NCBI GenBank assembly: GCA_041694515.1
Contig: JASMSZ010000102.1
Location: forward strand, 1 to 23,881
Reading direction: 5' to 3'
Length of the DNA: 23,881 nucleotides
Origin: Halanaerobium sp041694515
GTDB lineage: Bacteria; Bacillota; Halanaerobiia; Halanaerobiales; Halanaerobiaceae
Shown: positions 1 through 8,133 of the stretch, in pieces
Layout of the letters: every line of letters begins with the position of its first letter
How positions within the stretch are numbered: the stretch's first letter is position 1
Program-made: the position numbers and the translations under genes
Notes under the pieces: model-generated
The model's input: the letters and a program-made list of their open reading frames with translations, nothing else
Told to the model about the DNA's origin: nothing
The model's database searches: none

Positions 1-1
1 C

Positions 2-817
2 GAAGAGCCATTTTTGATTAAAGATGATGATCAACTCTATGCTGATGCCGCAGAGGCCGGGGATGAACTTTTTATGCTGGCCCGCAGCAGTGAGCAGCTT
101 ATTTTTATCCGTTCTGCCAATAGATATCAGGGTACAAAACTTGCAGAAGACCGGGGGGCAGAATTAATTTTGCTTGATGATGGATTTCAGCACTATCAAT
201 TAAAGCGGAATGCGGACATAGTCTTAATTGATGCTGAAGAACCTTTTTCTAATAATCGAGTGCTGCCGGCAGGGTTGTTAAGAGAACCTTTTGCTGCTTT
301 AAAAAGAGCCGATCTTTTTCTTTTAAATAGGAGTGAAAATGTTGATTTAAGCCGGATTAAGGAGCTGAAGAATTCTTTAAATACTCTCAGCCCTTCAAAT
401 AAAGGTATCTTTAGGGCAGAAACCAGCCTGGATAGCTGTGTTTCTGTTGCTTCACAGGAAAAAGAATCTCTTGACTTTTTAAAGGAGAAAAAGGTTTTTG
501 CTTTTTCCGGAATTGGAAGTCCTGAAGCTTTTAAAAAAAGTATAGAAAGCGCCGGAGCAAAATTGGTAAGTTATAGAATCTTTAAAGATCATTACAATTA
601 TCAAAAAGAGGATTTATTGACTCTGCTTGATCAGTATTCTGACTCACAGGCAGATTTGATTTTGACCACAGAAAAAGACGCTGTTAAATTATTTGATTTT
701 GCAGAGATGATTGGAGAACTACCTTTTTATTATCTTAAGATTTCTCTGGCAGTTGAGAACAGGGAACAATTACTGGAGATTGTTAAAGACAGGATTAAAC
801 ATGGAAAAGCGAAATAA
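2..817 (+). CDS. lpxK: Tetraacyldisaccharide 4'-kinase LpxK, 5'-truncated by window edge
   Basis: LpxK phosphorylates the 4' position of the lipid A disaccharide (lipid IVA formation) at the inner membrane, using ATP. The reading frame is open from base 2, so the gene begins outside the window; the TTG at 14 is internal, because the residues before it (EEPF) fit the family. The N-terminal part with the Walker A loop is missing here. Visible family signatures are the LLDDGFQHYQLKRN block followed by VLIDAEEPF..N.RVLPAGLLREP, and near the C-terminus DHYNYQKEDLL and the closing TTEKDAVKL. The stop is 20 bases before kdsB, so the two are probably cotranscribed. The identification is firm; only the missing start is unknown. 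Confidence 0.93.
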   Translation, partial: EEPFLIKDDDQLYADAAEAGDELFMLARSSEQLIFIRSANRYQGTKLAEDRGAELILLDDGFQHYQLKRNADIVLIDAEEPFSNNRVLPAGLLREPFAALKRADLFLLNRSENVDLSRIKELKNSLNTLSPSNKGIFRAETSLDSCVSVASQEKESLDFLKEKKVFAFSGIGSPEAFKKSIESAGAKLVSYRIFKDHYNYQKEDLLTLLDQYSDSQADLILTTEKDAVKLFDFAEMIGELPFYYLKISLAVENREQLLEIVKDRIKHGKAK

Positions 818-837
818 AGAGTTGAGGTGGATTTTTA

Positions 838-1587
838 ATGTCTAAACTTAAAACTGCTGCTGTGATTCCTGCTCGTTATGCTTCCAGGCGTTTTCCAGGG
901 AAAGCACTGGCAGAAATTATGGGCCAACCAATGATTGTGTGGGTTCTGAAAGCAGCAGAAAGTTGTGAACTTATAGATGAGGTTTATGTTGCTACAGATG
1001 ATGTGAGGATCAAAAACCGGGTGAAAAAGGCCGGCGGCAGAGCAATTATGACTTCAGCTCAGCATCAGAGTGGAACTGATAGAATTGCTGAGGCTGCTGC
1101 TGAAATTAAAGCTGATTTAATTGTGAATATCCAGGGGGATGAACCGCTGATTAAAGCAGAAAGTATTGCCCGGGCTTTAAAGCCTTTTACCAAAGAAGTT
1201 GAGCTTAAAATGAGTACTTTAAAAAGAAAAATTACAGCTGAGGAAGCAAAAAATCCAGATCTGGTTAAGGTTATTACTGATCAAAATGACTATGCTCTAT
1301 ATTTTTCTCGCTCGCCAGTCCCCTATTATCGAAGTGCTGAACCAGAGGCTCAGTATTACTATCAGCATATTGGACTTTATGTTTACCGCAGAGACTTTCT
1401 GCTGCAGTATGCCCGGATGGAGCAGACTCCTTTAGAAAAGGCGGAGTCTTTAGAACAGCTGCGGGCCCTGGAGAATGGTTTTCAGATAAAGGTTCTGGAA
1501 ACAGAGGCGAAGTTAATCGGGGTTGACCGCAGAGAAGATATTGAGCTGGTTGAAGCAGAAATTAAGGCCAGAAGACTTGATAGTTGA
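838..1587 (+). CDS. kdsB: 3-deoxy-manno-octulosonate cytidylyltransferase (CMP-Kdo synthetase)
   Basis: KdsB activates Kdo by joining it to CMP from CTP in the cytoplasm, giving the donor used by WaaA. The 249-residue product has the usual length. It opens with IPARYASRRFPGKAL (residues about 10-24), the nucleotide-binding loop of this family, followed by ATDD, and carries QGDEPLI at about 99-105, the family's acidic metal/substrate motif. FSRSPVPYYR and QHIGLYVYRRDFL later in the protein are also typical, as is PLEKAESLEQLR. The ATG at 838 is preceded by a GAGGTGG SD. It lies between lpxK and kdsA, as expected for a Kdo-lipid A operon. Confidence 0.97.
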   Translation: MSKLKTAAVIPARYASRRFPGKALAEIMGQPMIVWVLKAAESCELIDEVYVATDDVRIKNRVKKAGGRAIMTSAQHQSGTDRIAEAAAEIKADLIVNIQGDEPLIKAESIARALKPFTKEVELKMSTLKRKITAEEAKNPDLVKVITDQNDYALYFSRSPVPYYRSAEPEAQYYYQHIGLYVYRRDFLLQYARMEQTPLEKAESLEQLRALENGFQIKVLETEAKLIGVDRREDIELVEAEIKARRLDS

Positions 1588-1676
1588 TTTTGATTCAGTC
1601 AGATATTTGTTCCTTTTAGTATTAATTAGCAAAAAACCTGGTTTAAGAGAAATTTAAATTTGAGATGGAGGTAAAA

Positions 1677-2522
1677 ATGCAAAAAAAGGTCAAATTAAAT
1701 GATGATATTATATTTGGTGATCAGGAAAGACCATTTGTACTTTTAGCAGGACCCTGTGCAATTGAAGAAGAAGCTAGAGTGCTGAGAATTGCAGAAGGAA
1801 TCAAAAAGATTACAGAAAAGCTGGGAATTCCCTATGTTTTTAAAGCTTCTTTTGATAAAGCCAACCGTTCTTCTATAGAATCTTACCGGGGACCGGGACT
1901 GGAAACAGGTTTAAGAATTTTAGAGAAGGTCAAAAAAGAATTTGACTTACCTGTGATTTCGGATATTCATTTACCAGAGCAGGCTGCAGCAGCAGCGGAA
2001 GTTTTAGATATTATGCAGATTCCTGCCTTTTTGTCCAGACAGACAGATATGCTGACCGCAGCCGGTAAAACGGGCAGTATAATTAATGTTAAAAAAGGCC
2101 AATTTCTGGCACCCTGGGATATTGATCAGGTTGTAAATAAAATTGAGAGCACAGGTAATCAGCGGATTCTGCTGACCGAAAGAGGAGTTTCTTTTGGTTA
2201 TAATAATTTAGTGGTAGATATGCGTTCACTGCCCCGGATGCGTAAAACTGGTTATCCGGTTGTTTTTGATGCCACTCATGCTGTCCAGCTTCCAGGTGGA
2301 GCAGGGGACAGCTCAGGTGGAGAAAAGGAATATGTACCCTATTTAATGAGGGCTGCACTGGCGGCCGGGATTGATTCCTTATTTATGGAAGTTCACGATA
2401 ATCCTGCTGCTGCCAAAAGTGATGGAGCCAATATGATTCCTTTAGAGCAGCTGGAAGGAATTTTAAAACAGGGACTGGCAGTTGATTCAGCTGTGAAAAA
2501 CTGTTCGGAAATAAATTATTAA
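1677..2522 (+). CDS. kdsA: 3-deoxy-8-phosphooctulonate synthase (Kdo-8-P synthase)
   Basis: KdsA condenses arabinose 5-phosphate with phosphoenolpyruvate to give Kdo 8-phosphate. I chose the ATG at 1677 because TGGAGG at 1666-1671 is an ideal SD five bases upstream; an in-frame ATG at 1665 overlaps that SD and is unlikely to be used. The resulting 281 residues fit the family. Signatures: AGPCAIE (about 24-30), FKASFDKANR, SDIHLPEQ, QIPAFLSRQTD, NVKKGQF, ERGVSFGYNNLVVDMRSL, and the late FDATHAVQLPGG and MEVHDNP. The Cys in AGPC is compatible with the metal-dependent class, where that Cys is a ligand. An 89-base gap separates it from kdsB; I see no convincing promoter there. Confidence 0.97.
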   Translation: MQKKVKLNDDIIFGDQERPFVLLAGPCAIEEEARVLRIAEGIKKITEKLGIPYVFKASFDKANRSSIESYRGPGLETGLRILEKVKKEFDLPVISDIHLPEQAAAAAEVLDIMQIPAFLSRQTDMLTAAGKTGSIINVKKGQFLAPWDIDQVVNKIESTGNQRILLTERGVSFGYNNLVVDMRSLPRMRKTGYPVVFDATHAVQLPGGAGDSSGGEKEYVPYLMRAALAAGIDSLFMEVHDNPAAAKSDGANMIPLEQLEGILKQGLAVDSAVKNCSEINY

Positions 2523-2538
2523 AACTCGGGTGAATAAA

Positions 2539-3528
2539 ATGACAAAAAACAGTAGAGAAGACAAATTAAAGAGTGGACTTGAAGAGGCCAAAAATGCTCT
2601 GCAGATAGAGGCAGATGCAGTTTTAAAATTAAAAGAAGAACTGGACGGCAGTTTTAAAAAAGCAATGGAGCTGATAATTGACTCAGAGGGAAGAGTTGTT
2701 TTCACTGGAGTTGGCAAAACAGGACTGGTGGCCAAAAAGCTGGCTGCAACATTTTCCAGCACCGGTACTTCAGCCTTTTTTGTCCACGCTGGAGAAGGCC
2801 TGCACGGTGACCTGGGAATGATCAGAGCCGGAGATGTAGTAATTGCTGTTTCCAATAGTGGAGAAACAGATGAGGTGATTTCCTTAATCCCTTCTTTGAG
2901 GAGAATTGGGGTAACTCTAATTGCTCTGACAGGTAATGGTGATTCAACCCTGGCTGAACATGCTGATTTAATTTTGAAGGCAGATGTAATTACAGAGGCC
3001 TGTCCTCACAACCTGGCACCTACTGCCAGTACAACTGCTGCTATTGCACTGGGAGATGCTCTGGCAATTGCTCTCTCAACTTACCATGGTTTTACACCCG
3101 AAGATTTTGCCCTCTATCATCCGGGCGGTTCTTTAGGTAGAAAACTGCTGACTAAAGTTAGAGATGTAATTAAAATTAGAGAGCAGAACCCGGTGGTAAA
3201 GATTGAGACTTCAGTCAGAGAAGCCTTATTTAAAATGACCAAAAGTCGGATGGGTTCAACCTCTATTGTTGATCAGGAAGGTAAGCTGAAGGGAATAATT
3301 ACTGACGGTGATATCCGCCGACTTTTAGAAAAATCATCAGATTTTATTGACCGCCCGGTTAAAGACTACATGACTGTCGATCCAATTTCTATTGCACCGG
3401 ACAGACTGGCAGCAGAGGCCTTACAGATTATGGAGGCCAAAGAAATTAATGATTTACCTGTTGTAGAAGAGGAGAAGCCGGTAGCTATGCTTAATTTTCA
3501 GGACTTATTGAGAGCAAAGGTTTTTTAA
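2539..3528 (+). CDS. kdsD: Arabinose-5-phosphate isomerase, KdsD/KpsF/GutQ family
   Basis: This enzyme interconverts ribulose 5-phosphate and arabinose 5-phosphate, feeding KdsA next door. I prefer the ATG at 2539, with GGGTGA at 2528-2533 as SD, over an in-frame GTG at 2530 that would sit inside this SD; this gives 329 residues, matching the family. The N-terminal half is a SIS sugar-phosphate isomerase domain: TGVGKTGLVAKKLAATFSS, HAGEGLHGDLGMI, then SNSGETDE (about 105) and the closing LYHPGGSLGRKLL. The C-terminal third has two CBS domains, the second containing VKDYMTVDPISI and NDLPVVE. It starts 16 bases after kdsA. The Kdo-8-P phosphatase gene kdsC that often follows is absent here. 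Confidence 0.94.
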   Translation: MTKNSREDKLKSGLEEAKNALQIEADAVLKLKEELDGSFKKAMELIIDSEGRVVFTGVGKTGLVAKKLAATFSSTGTSAFFVHAGEGLHGDLGMIRAGDVVIAVSNSGETDEVISLIPSLRRIGVTLIALTGNGDSTLAEHADLILKADVITEACPHNLAPTASTTAAIALGDALAIALSTYHGFTPEDFALYHPGGSLGRKLLTKVRDVIKIREQNPVVKIETSVREALFKMTKSRMGSTSIVDQEGKLKGIITDGDIRRLLEKSSDFIDRPVKDYMTVDPISIAPDRLAAEALQIMEAKEINDLPVVEEEKPVAMLNFQDLLRAKVF

Positions 3529-3573
3529 AAATAAATTTCATTTTGAAATTATGAAAGATAAAAGAGGCTAAAA

Positions 3574-4440
3574 ATGAAGGATAAAATATCAATGTTTTTT
3601 TACAATATAATAAGATTTTTGCTGATTCATCTTCCACCAGTAACCGGTCGATATTTAGGTAGAGCAGTGGCTAAATTAGCATATCTATTAACCTCTAAAC
3701 GCCGAAAAATTGTGGTTTCTAATTTAAAAAAAGCGTTAGCTTTAAATGATCAGGAAGCAAAATCTCTGCTTAAAGAAGTCTATTTAAATTTGGGTTATAA
3801 TTTTACCGAATTTTTAAAGCAGGATACTTTCAGCAGAGAAGATATAGAAGAAATGGTTGAATTTACGGGTCTAGAATATCTAGAGGCGGCAGCAGCTGAA
3901 GGAAATGGTGTTATCCTGTATACCGGTCATTTTGGCAACTGGGAATTACTGGGGGCTATTCTGGATAAAAAAGGATATTCAATTGATGCTATTGCTAGAG
4001 AGCAAAATAACTCACTTTTTGATAAAAAAATTAATCAGATTAGAGAAAATAGTGGAGTAGGTGTTATTCCCAAAGGTCTTGCCGTGCGTAAGGTTTTTAA
4101 AAGTTTAAAGCAAAATAAGGTAGTGGCTTTTTTAGGGGATCAGGATGCCCGGGGACGGGGCTGGAAGCTTAAATTTTTCGAAAGAGATGCTTCAACTTAT
4201 ACTGGAGCAGTTGAATTTGCACAGCGGACAGGGGCTGTAATTGTACCTGTTTTTTTACACCGCCGCGGCTGGTTAAAACATGAACTTATAGCTTATCCAC
4301 TCAGAAAGATCGGTAAAGATCTTTCTGAGGCTGAATTAAAGAAAGAACTGCAGGCTTTAGTTAAAATTACAGAAGATGAAATTAAAAAAGCGCCGGCTAA
4401 TTGGATGTGGCTGCACAAACGCTGGAAGACATACAGTTAA
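3574..4440 (+). CDS. lpxL: LpxL/HtrB-family lipid A acyltransferase
   Basis: The family adds a secondary (laurate- or myristate-type) acyl chain to Kdo-lipid A at the inner membrane. The 288-residue product starts with a short hydrophobic segment (FFYNIIRFLLIHL) that would anchor it. The catalytic HX4E motif is HFGNWE, His119 to Glu124, in the context YTGHFGNWELLG. Downstream come AIAREQNN, GDQDARGRG and the FAQRTGAVIVPVF block, all family features; PANWMWLHKRWKT near the end is the usual C-terminal signature. Only one such acyltransferase is in the window, so whether it acts as LpxL, LpxM or LpxP cannot be settled by sequence. SD AGAGG precedes the ATG, 45 bases after kdsD. Confidence 0.9.
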   Translation: MKDKISMFFYNIIRFLLIHLPPVTGRYLGRAVAKLAYLLTSKRRKIVVSNLKKALALNDQEAKSLLKEVYLNLGYNFTEFLKQDTFSREDIEEMVEFTGLEYLEAAAAEGNGVILYTGHFGNWELLGAILDKKGYSIDAIAREQNNSLFDKKINQIRENSGVGVIPKGLAVRKVFKSLKQNKVVAFLGDQDARGRGWKLKFFERDASTYTGAVEFAQRTGAVIVPVFLHRRGWLKHELIAYPLRKIGKDLSEAELKKELQALVKITEDEIKKAPANWMWLHKRWKTYS

Positions 4441-4482
4441 ATTTTGAGTAATAAATTTTTTAGTGTTATGGAGGGGAGAAAT

Positions 4483-5799
4483 ATGTATTTTGTTTATAAT
4501 TCATTATTATCTATTCTGACATTTTTTTTACTTCCCTATTATTATTTTAAGAGCAAAAAGAGTGGTGAAAAACTTAATTTAAGAGAGCGTTTTGCTTTTT
4601 ATGATCAAAATTTAGATCTTTTATTTCCAGCACCACGGGTAATCTGGATTCAGGCTGCCTCTGCAGGAGAAACTCTTGCAGCTCAAAAATTAACAGCTGA
4701 GATTAGAAAAAAGCATCCGGAAGCAAGGATCATTTTTTCTACAATGACTGCCAGCGGTAAAAAATTAGCTAAAAAGAAAATTGAAGGTGCTGACTTAATT
4801 ATTTATCTACCCTTTGATTTAAACTGGGTTGTCAAAAGGTCAGTTAAGACTTTTCAGCCTGATTTATTTATTATGATTGAGACTGAACTCTGGCCCAATT
4901 TAATCAGAGTTCTGGATAAACAGGGGGCACAGATTATGCTGGCCAGCGGTCGAATTAGTGATGATTCTTTTGGACAGTATAAATTTCTGGGCTCACTTCT
5001 GGAAGATATGTTAGAGCGGGTTGATATTTTTAGTATGCAGCACCAGGAGGCTACAGAAAAAATCAAAGAACTTGGTGCAGCAGAAGATCATGTTTGTATC
5101 AATGGCAATCTAAAATATGATATTGATCTGAATCTACCGACAAAAGAAGAATATTTTCAAAAACGAAAACTTTTCCAAATCAAGGATCAGACAAAAGTAC
5201 TGGCTGCCGGAAGTACTCATCAGGGTGAAGAAGAGATGATTATAGATCTTTACCAGCAGCTTAAACCAGATTTTGAGAAGCTGAAGGTTTTACTTGCTCC
5301 CCGCTATGTTGAACGCAGGGAAGAACTTTTAGAACTCTGTCGGGAAAAGGGAACTGCAGCGGTGCTCTATTCGGAACTTAAAAGAAATGAGATTCAGCTG
5401 GCAGAGGATACAGATGTAATTATTATTGACACTATGGGGGAACTGGCTCAGCTGTATTTTTATGCTGATTTAGTTTTCATTGGCGGTTCTCTAATTGATC
5501 GGGGCGGTCATAATGTCATTGAGGCTGCTGCCAGAGCAAAAGTTGTGTTATTTGGTCAGAGTATGTATAATTTTAAAGAGGAAAGAGATTTTCTTTTAGA
5601 AAATGAAGTAGCCTTTGAAATAGAAGATGCTGATGATTTTTTTGAAAAGACATATCAGCTGCTGGCTAATGACCAGTATCGAAAGCAGAGAGCAGAAAAA
5701 GCAGCTGAATTAATTGATCAAAACCGGGGTGCAGTTAGAAAACAGCTGCAGCTGGTTGATGTGCTGTTAGAGCAGGGAGAAGATTATAATGCTGGATAA
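4483..5799 (+). CDS. waaA: Kdo transferase WaaA (KdtA), GT30
   Basis: WaaA transfers Kdo from CMP-Kdo to lipid IVA at the cytoplasmic face of the inner membrane. I chose the ATG at 4483, which has GGAGGGGAG at 4470-4478 as SD; an in-frame TTG at 4444 lacks one. This gives 438 residues. An N-terminal membrane anchor (SILTFFLLPYYYF) precedes ERFAFYD and WIQAASAGE, whose Glu63 corresponds to the family's catalytic base. ELWPNL, LASGRISD, a central NLKYD, AAGSTHQGEE and APRYVERREEL follow. GGSLIDRGGHNVIEAAA is the CMP-Kdo-binding signature. Whether it adds one or two Kdo residues is not visible from sequence. Its last 11 bases overlap the next gene, so translation is probably coupled. Confidence 0.95.
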   Translation: MYFVYNSLLSILTFFLLPYYYFKSKKSGEKLNLRERFAFYDQNLDLLFPAPRVIWIQAASAGETLAAQKLTAEIRKKHPEARIIFSTMTASGKKLAKKKIEGADLIIYLPFDLNWVVKRSVKTFQPDLFIMIETELWPNLIRVLDKQGAQIMLASGRISDDSFGQYKFLGSLLEDMLERVDIFSMQHQEATEKIKELGAAEDHVCINGNLKYDIDLNLPTKEEYFQKRKLFQIKDQTKVLAAGSTHQGEEEMIIDLYQQLKPDFEKLKVLLAPRYVERREELLELCREKGTAAVLYSELKRNEIQLAEDTDVIIIDTMGELAQLYFYADLVFIGGSLIDRGGHNVIEAAARAKVVLFGQSMYNFKEERDFLLENEVAFEIEDADDFFEKTYQLLANDQYRKQRAEKAAELIDQNRGAVRKQLQLVDVLLEQGEDYNAG

Positions 5800-6844
5800 A
5801 AAAGTAGAGAAAATTCTAATTACAAGATTAAGTGCTATTGGAGATGTGATCCATGCTTTACCGGCTGCCTATGCTTTGCGACAGAAGTATCCGGAGGCTC
5901 AGATTGACTGGCTGGTAGAGGCTAAGGCTTTTCCACTTGTTGAATTAAATCCTTATCTGGATAATGTTATTCTGCTGCCGCGAAAGGAGTGGCGCGAGAT
6001 GCTGAGTAATGATATAGTGGGAGCTGTTAAATCATTTTTTAATTTTTTTAAAAAGATGAAGCAGCAAAATTATGATTTAAACCTGGATCTGCACGGGTTA
6101 TTTAAGAGTTCTTTAAGCGGATTTTTATCCAAACCGGGATTGAGGATGGGTCCTGCTGATGGGAGAGAGTTAAGCACTTTGTTTTATCAGGCCAGGGTTG
6201 AAATTCCGGATAAATCGATGCATAAAGTGGAAAGAAATCTGCATCTGGCTTCGGCTCTGGGTGCAGAAACTGAAGAAATTAATTACGGTTTGAAAATGAC
6301 ACCTGTGATTAAGAGCAGGGTGAGCCGTTTATTTGAAGCAGAAGATATTGATCGAAATAAGAAACTGGTAGCAATTAACCCCTTTACAACCTGGGAATCT
6401 AAAAACTGGTTTTTGGAACGTTATTTTCAGGTAGCTAATGCGCTGATTAAGACTGGTTATTATGTGATCTTTACCGGTGGTAGATCTGATAGAGAGGCTG
6501 TTGATAGTTTTATTGCTGTAGATGACAGCAGTTACAGCAATCTGGCTGGTAAAACTGACTTAGAAGAGTTGACTGAAATTTATAAACGAGCTGCTTTGTA
6601 TATTGGTGGAGATACAGGACCAACTCATCTGGCAGCTGCGGTGGAACTTCCAGTTATTGCGTTGATGGGGCCAACTGATCCGAAGACCCACGGCCCATAT
6701 GGTGAGGGGCATACTGTGATCCAGGATAATAGTCTGGAGTGTATTCGCTGCTGGGATGAACATTGCAGTCGGAAGCTGCAGTGCATGAAGTCGATAACTG
6801 TTGAACAGGTACTCAGGATTGCTAAAAAGAAATTAAATGATTAA
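5789..6844 (+). CDS. waaC: GT9 heptosyltransferase, WaaC-like (first inner-core heptose)
   Basis: GT9 enzymes add heptose from ADP-heptose to the Kdo or heptose of the inner core. The 351-residue protein starts with ILITRLSAIGDVIHALPAAYALR; Asp19 in the GDV.H motif matches the family's catalytic Asp. The second Rossmann domain carries INPFTTWESKNW and FTGGRSDRE, and the nucleotide-sugar site is GGDTGPTHLAAA from about 273, then GPTDPKTHGPYG. A C-terminal Cys cluster (CIRC...C....C) is seen in many GT9 proteins. The position directly after waaA supports a WaaC role, but donor and acceptor are inferred. The ATG overlaps waaA. Its 3' end (from 6800) is part of a large inverted repeat and is partly duplicated downstream. 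Confidence 0.9.
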   Translation: MLDKKVEKILITRLSAIGDVIHALPAAYALRQKYPEAQIDWLVEAKAFPLVELNPYLDNVILLPRKEWREMLSNDIVGAVKSFFNFFKKMKQQNYDLNLDLHGLFKSSLSGFLSKPGLRMGPADGRELSTLFYQARVEIPDKSMHKVERNLHLASALGAETEEINYGLKMTPVIKSRVSRLFEAEDIDRNKKLVAINPFTTWESKNWFLERYFQVANALIKTGYYVIFTGGRSDREAVDSFIAVDDSSYSNLAGKTDLEELTEIYKRAALYIGGDTGPTHLAAAVELPVIALMGPTDPKTHGPYGEGHTVIQDNSLECIRCWDEHCSRKLQCMKSITVEQVLRIAKKKLND

Positions 6845-7024
6845 GCGGAGTAGTTTTAGGTTAACAGCACAAATTTTAAAATATGATTATAGATATAAGT
6901 ATTTGCTAAAAAGAAAATATATGATTAAAATATATCTAAACATAATTTGTGCTGTTAGCCTAAAACATTCAGCTAATATAAAAATCATTTAATTTCTTTT
7001 AAGATTATATTTAACCTGTTCAAC
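6800..7024. repeat. Large imperfect inverted repeat made partly of heptosyltransferase gene tails
   Basis: The arms are 6800-6875 and 6944-7024. Inner block: 6853-6875 pairs with 6944-6966, 22 of 23 bases, the one difference being T opposite G, so an RNA copy would pair throughout. Middle block: 6825-6842 equals the reverse complement of 6983-7000, 18 of 18. Outer block: 6800-6810 equals the reverse complement of 7014-7024, 11 of 11. The left arm covers the waaC stop codon. Read on the minus strand, the right arm gives EIRVEQVKYNLKRN and a stop, resembling the waaC end VEQVLRIAKKKLND. The loop also carries a direct copy (6903-6928 against 6819-6844, 24 of 26 bases) that reads FAKKKIYD then stop. 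No T-run follows, so it is not a standard terminator. No target duplication was found. Confidence 0.85.
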
Positions 7025-7071
7025 TCTTATCTCAAAGTTGGATAGTATATTTTATACAGGGAATGGTTATT

Positions 7072-8133
7072 ATGGAAACTATCAAAAGAATAATAGTGGT
7101 TGATCTTTTATATCTGGGAGATTTATTATTTGCGCATCCATTTTTTGAAGGTTTAAGGCGGCTTTTTCCTGAGGCCAGGATTGACCTGGTAGCAAATAGT
7201 AATTTTGCAGAAATTATGAGAGTTAACCCCAATTTAGATCATGTTTACAGCTACAATAAAAATTGGACTACTGCCCGCTCCTATAAATTTGCTAAAAAGT
7301 TGAAAATGAATAATTATCAGCTGGGAATTAATATTCACGGGAACTGGCGGACTGCACTGCTTTTAAAATTAATTTCTACCGATAAAAGTATTGGTTATGG
7401 AGGTCAGGGTAGAGGTTTATTTTTAGATGAGGAAGTTGAAAAAGATATTTCTTCTCATATGATAGAATTTTATCTTAAATTTTTAAATCAGCTGCAGCAG
7501 AGCCAGCTGCTTGAGGAATATTTTAAGGATAAAAATATAGAAGTTAAAGATAATCAGGCAGCTTATCCAGTTTTAAGAGTTGATCAAACTCATATTCAGA
7601 AAGCTGATAAAAAGCTGGCAGCTCCTGGTTTAGAAAGTGAATTTATAGTTTTAAATACAGGCGGCAGCTGGAAAACAAAACGCTGGCCGGAGGAATATTT
7701 TGCAGAAGTCGCAGATATTTTGGCAGTTAAAGGTTATAAAATTCTTTTTGTAGGCGGGCTATCTGATACCGAACGAGTAAAATATATTTGCAATAAGATA
7801 GAAAATAAAGAGCTGATTTATAATTTAAGTGGTAAGACCTCTTTATTAGAGCTGGCGGCTGTTTTAAAAAAAGCTGAACTGGTAATCAGCGGTGATACTG
7901 GCCCGGTTCATGTAGCTGCTGCAGTGGGAACAAATACAGCTGCTATTTTTGGGCCTTCTGATGAGGAAAAGTATGCTCCTAGAGGTCAGGGAAATAATAT
8001 TTTATTTAAGAATGTTGATTTAAACTGCCGCCCCTGTGGAGAACATGAATGTCCGCTGGAGCATTTTAAATGCATGCGAGAGTTGAAGCCGGAGATGGTA
8101 GTTGATAGAATTGAAGCTGAGGGAATGATTTGA
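7072..8133 (+). CDS. Second GT9 heptosyltransferase (WaaF/WaaQ-like)
   Basis: This is a second ADP-heptose:LPS heptosyltransferase-family protein, likely adding a further inner-core sugar. The ATG at 7072 has AGGGA at 7057-7061 as SD ten bases upstream; the in-frame ATG at 7063 is too close to it. The product of 353 residues opens with IIVVDLLYLGDLLFAHPF (Asp17 in the GD motif). NIHGNWRTALLLK, LNTGGSWKTKRWP, VGGLSDTERV and SGDTGPVHVAAAVGTNTAAIFGP follow, and CRPCGEHECPLEHFKC is the C-terminal Cys cluster shared with the upstream paralogue. It sits after the repeat-filled gap and overlaps the following GT2 gene by one base, so it belongs to the downstream core operon. Donor and position specificity cannot be read from sequence. 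Confidence 0.88.
   Translation: METIKRIIVVDLLYLGDLLFAHPFFEGLRRLFPEARIDLVANSNFAEIMRVNPNLDHVYSYNKNWTTARSYKFAKKLKMNNYQLGINIHGNWRTALLLKLISTDKSIGYGGQGRGLFLDEEVEKDISSHMIEFYLKFLNQLQQSQLLEEYFKDKNIEVKDNQAAYPVLRVDQTHIQKADKKLAAPGLESEFIVLNTGGSWKTKRWPEEYFAEVADILAVKGYKILFVGGLSDTERVKYICNKIENKELIYNLSGKTSLLELAAVLKKAELVISGDTGPVHVAAAVGTNTAAIFGPSDEEKYAPRGQGNNILFKNVDLNCRPCGEHECPLEHFKCMRELKPEMVVDRIEAEGMI

Noticed and set aside
1665..1676. Upstream ATG for kdsA at 1665
   Set aside because: It overlaps the TGGAGG SD that serves the ATG at 1677 and adds residues not expected in the family.
2487..2855. A 122-codon frame on the minus strand
   Set aside because: It lies opposite kdsA/kdsD, has low-complexity Ser/Pro-rich content, no SD, and no family features.
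3534..3550. Small hairpin AATTTC/GAAATT between kdsD and lpxL as a terminator
   Set aside because: Six A/T-rich pairs without a following T-run are too weak, and the genes are closely spaced as in an operon.
6853..6966. A miniature transposable element with 23-base terminal inverted repeats
   Set aside because: The ends match well, but no flanking target duplication is visible, and the symmetry continues outward into the waaC tail (18- and 11-base blocks), which a simple inserted element would not explain.
7032..7232. A minus-strand frame over the start of the second GT9 gene
   Set aside because: It is antisense to a well-supported gene start and resembles no protein; the minus-strand tail relic is in a different frame and ends before it.
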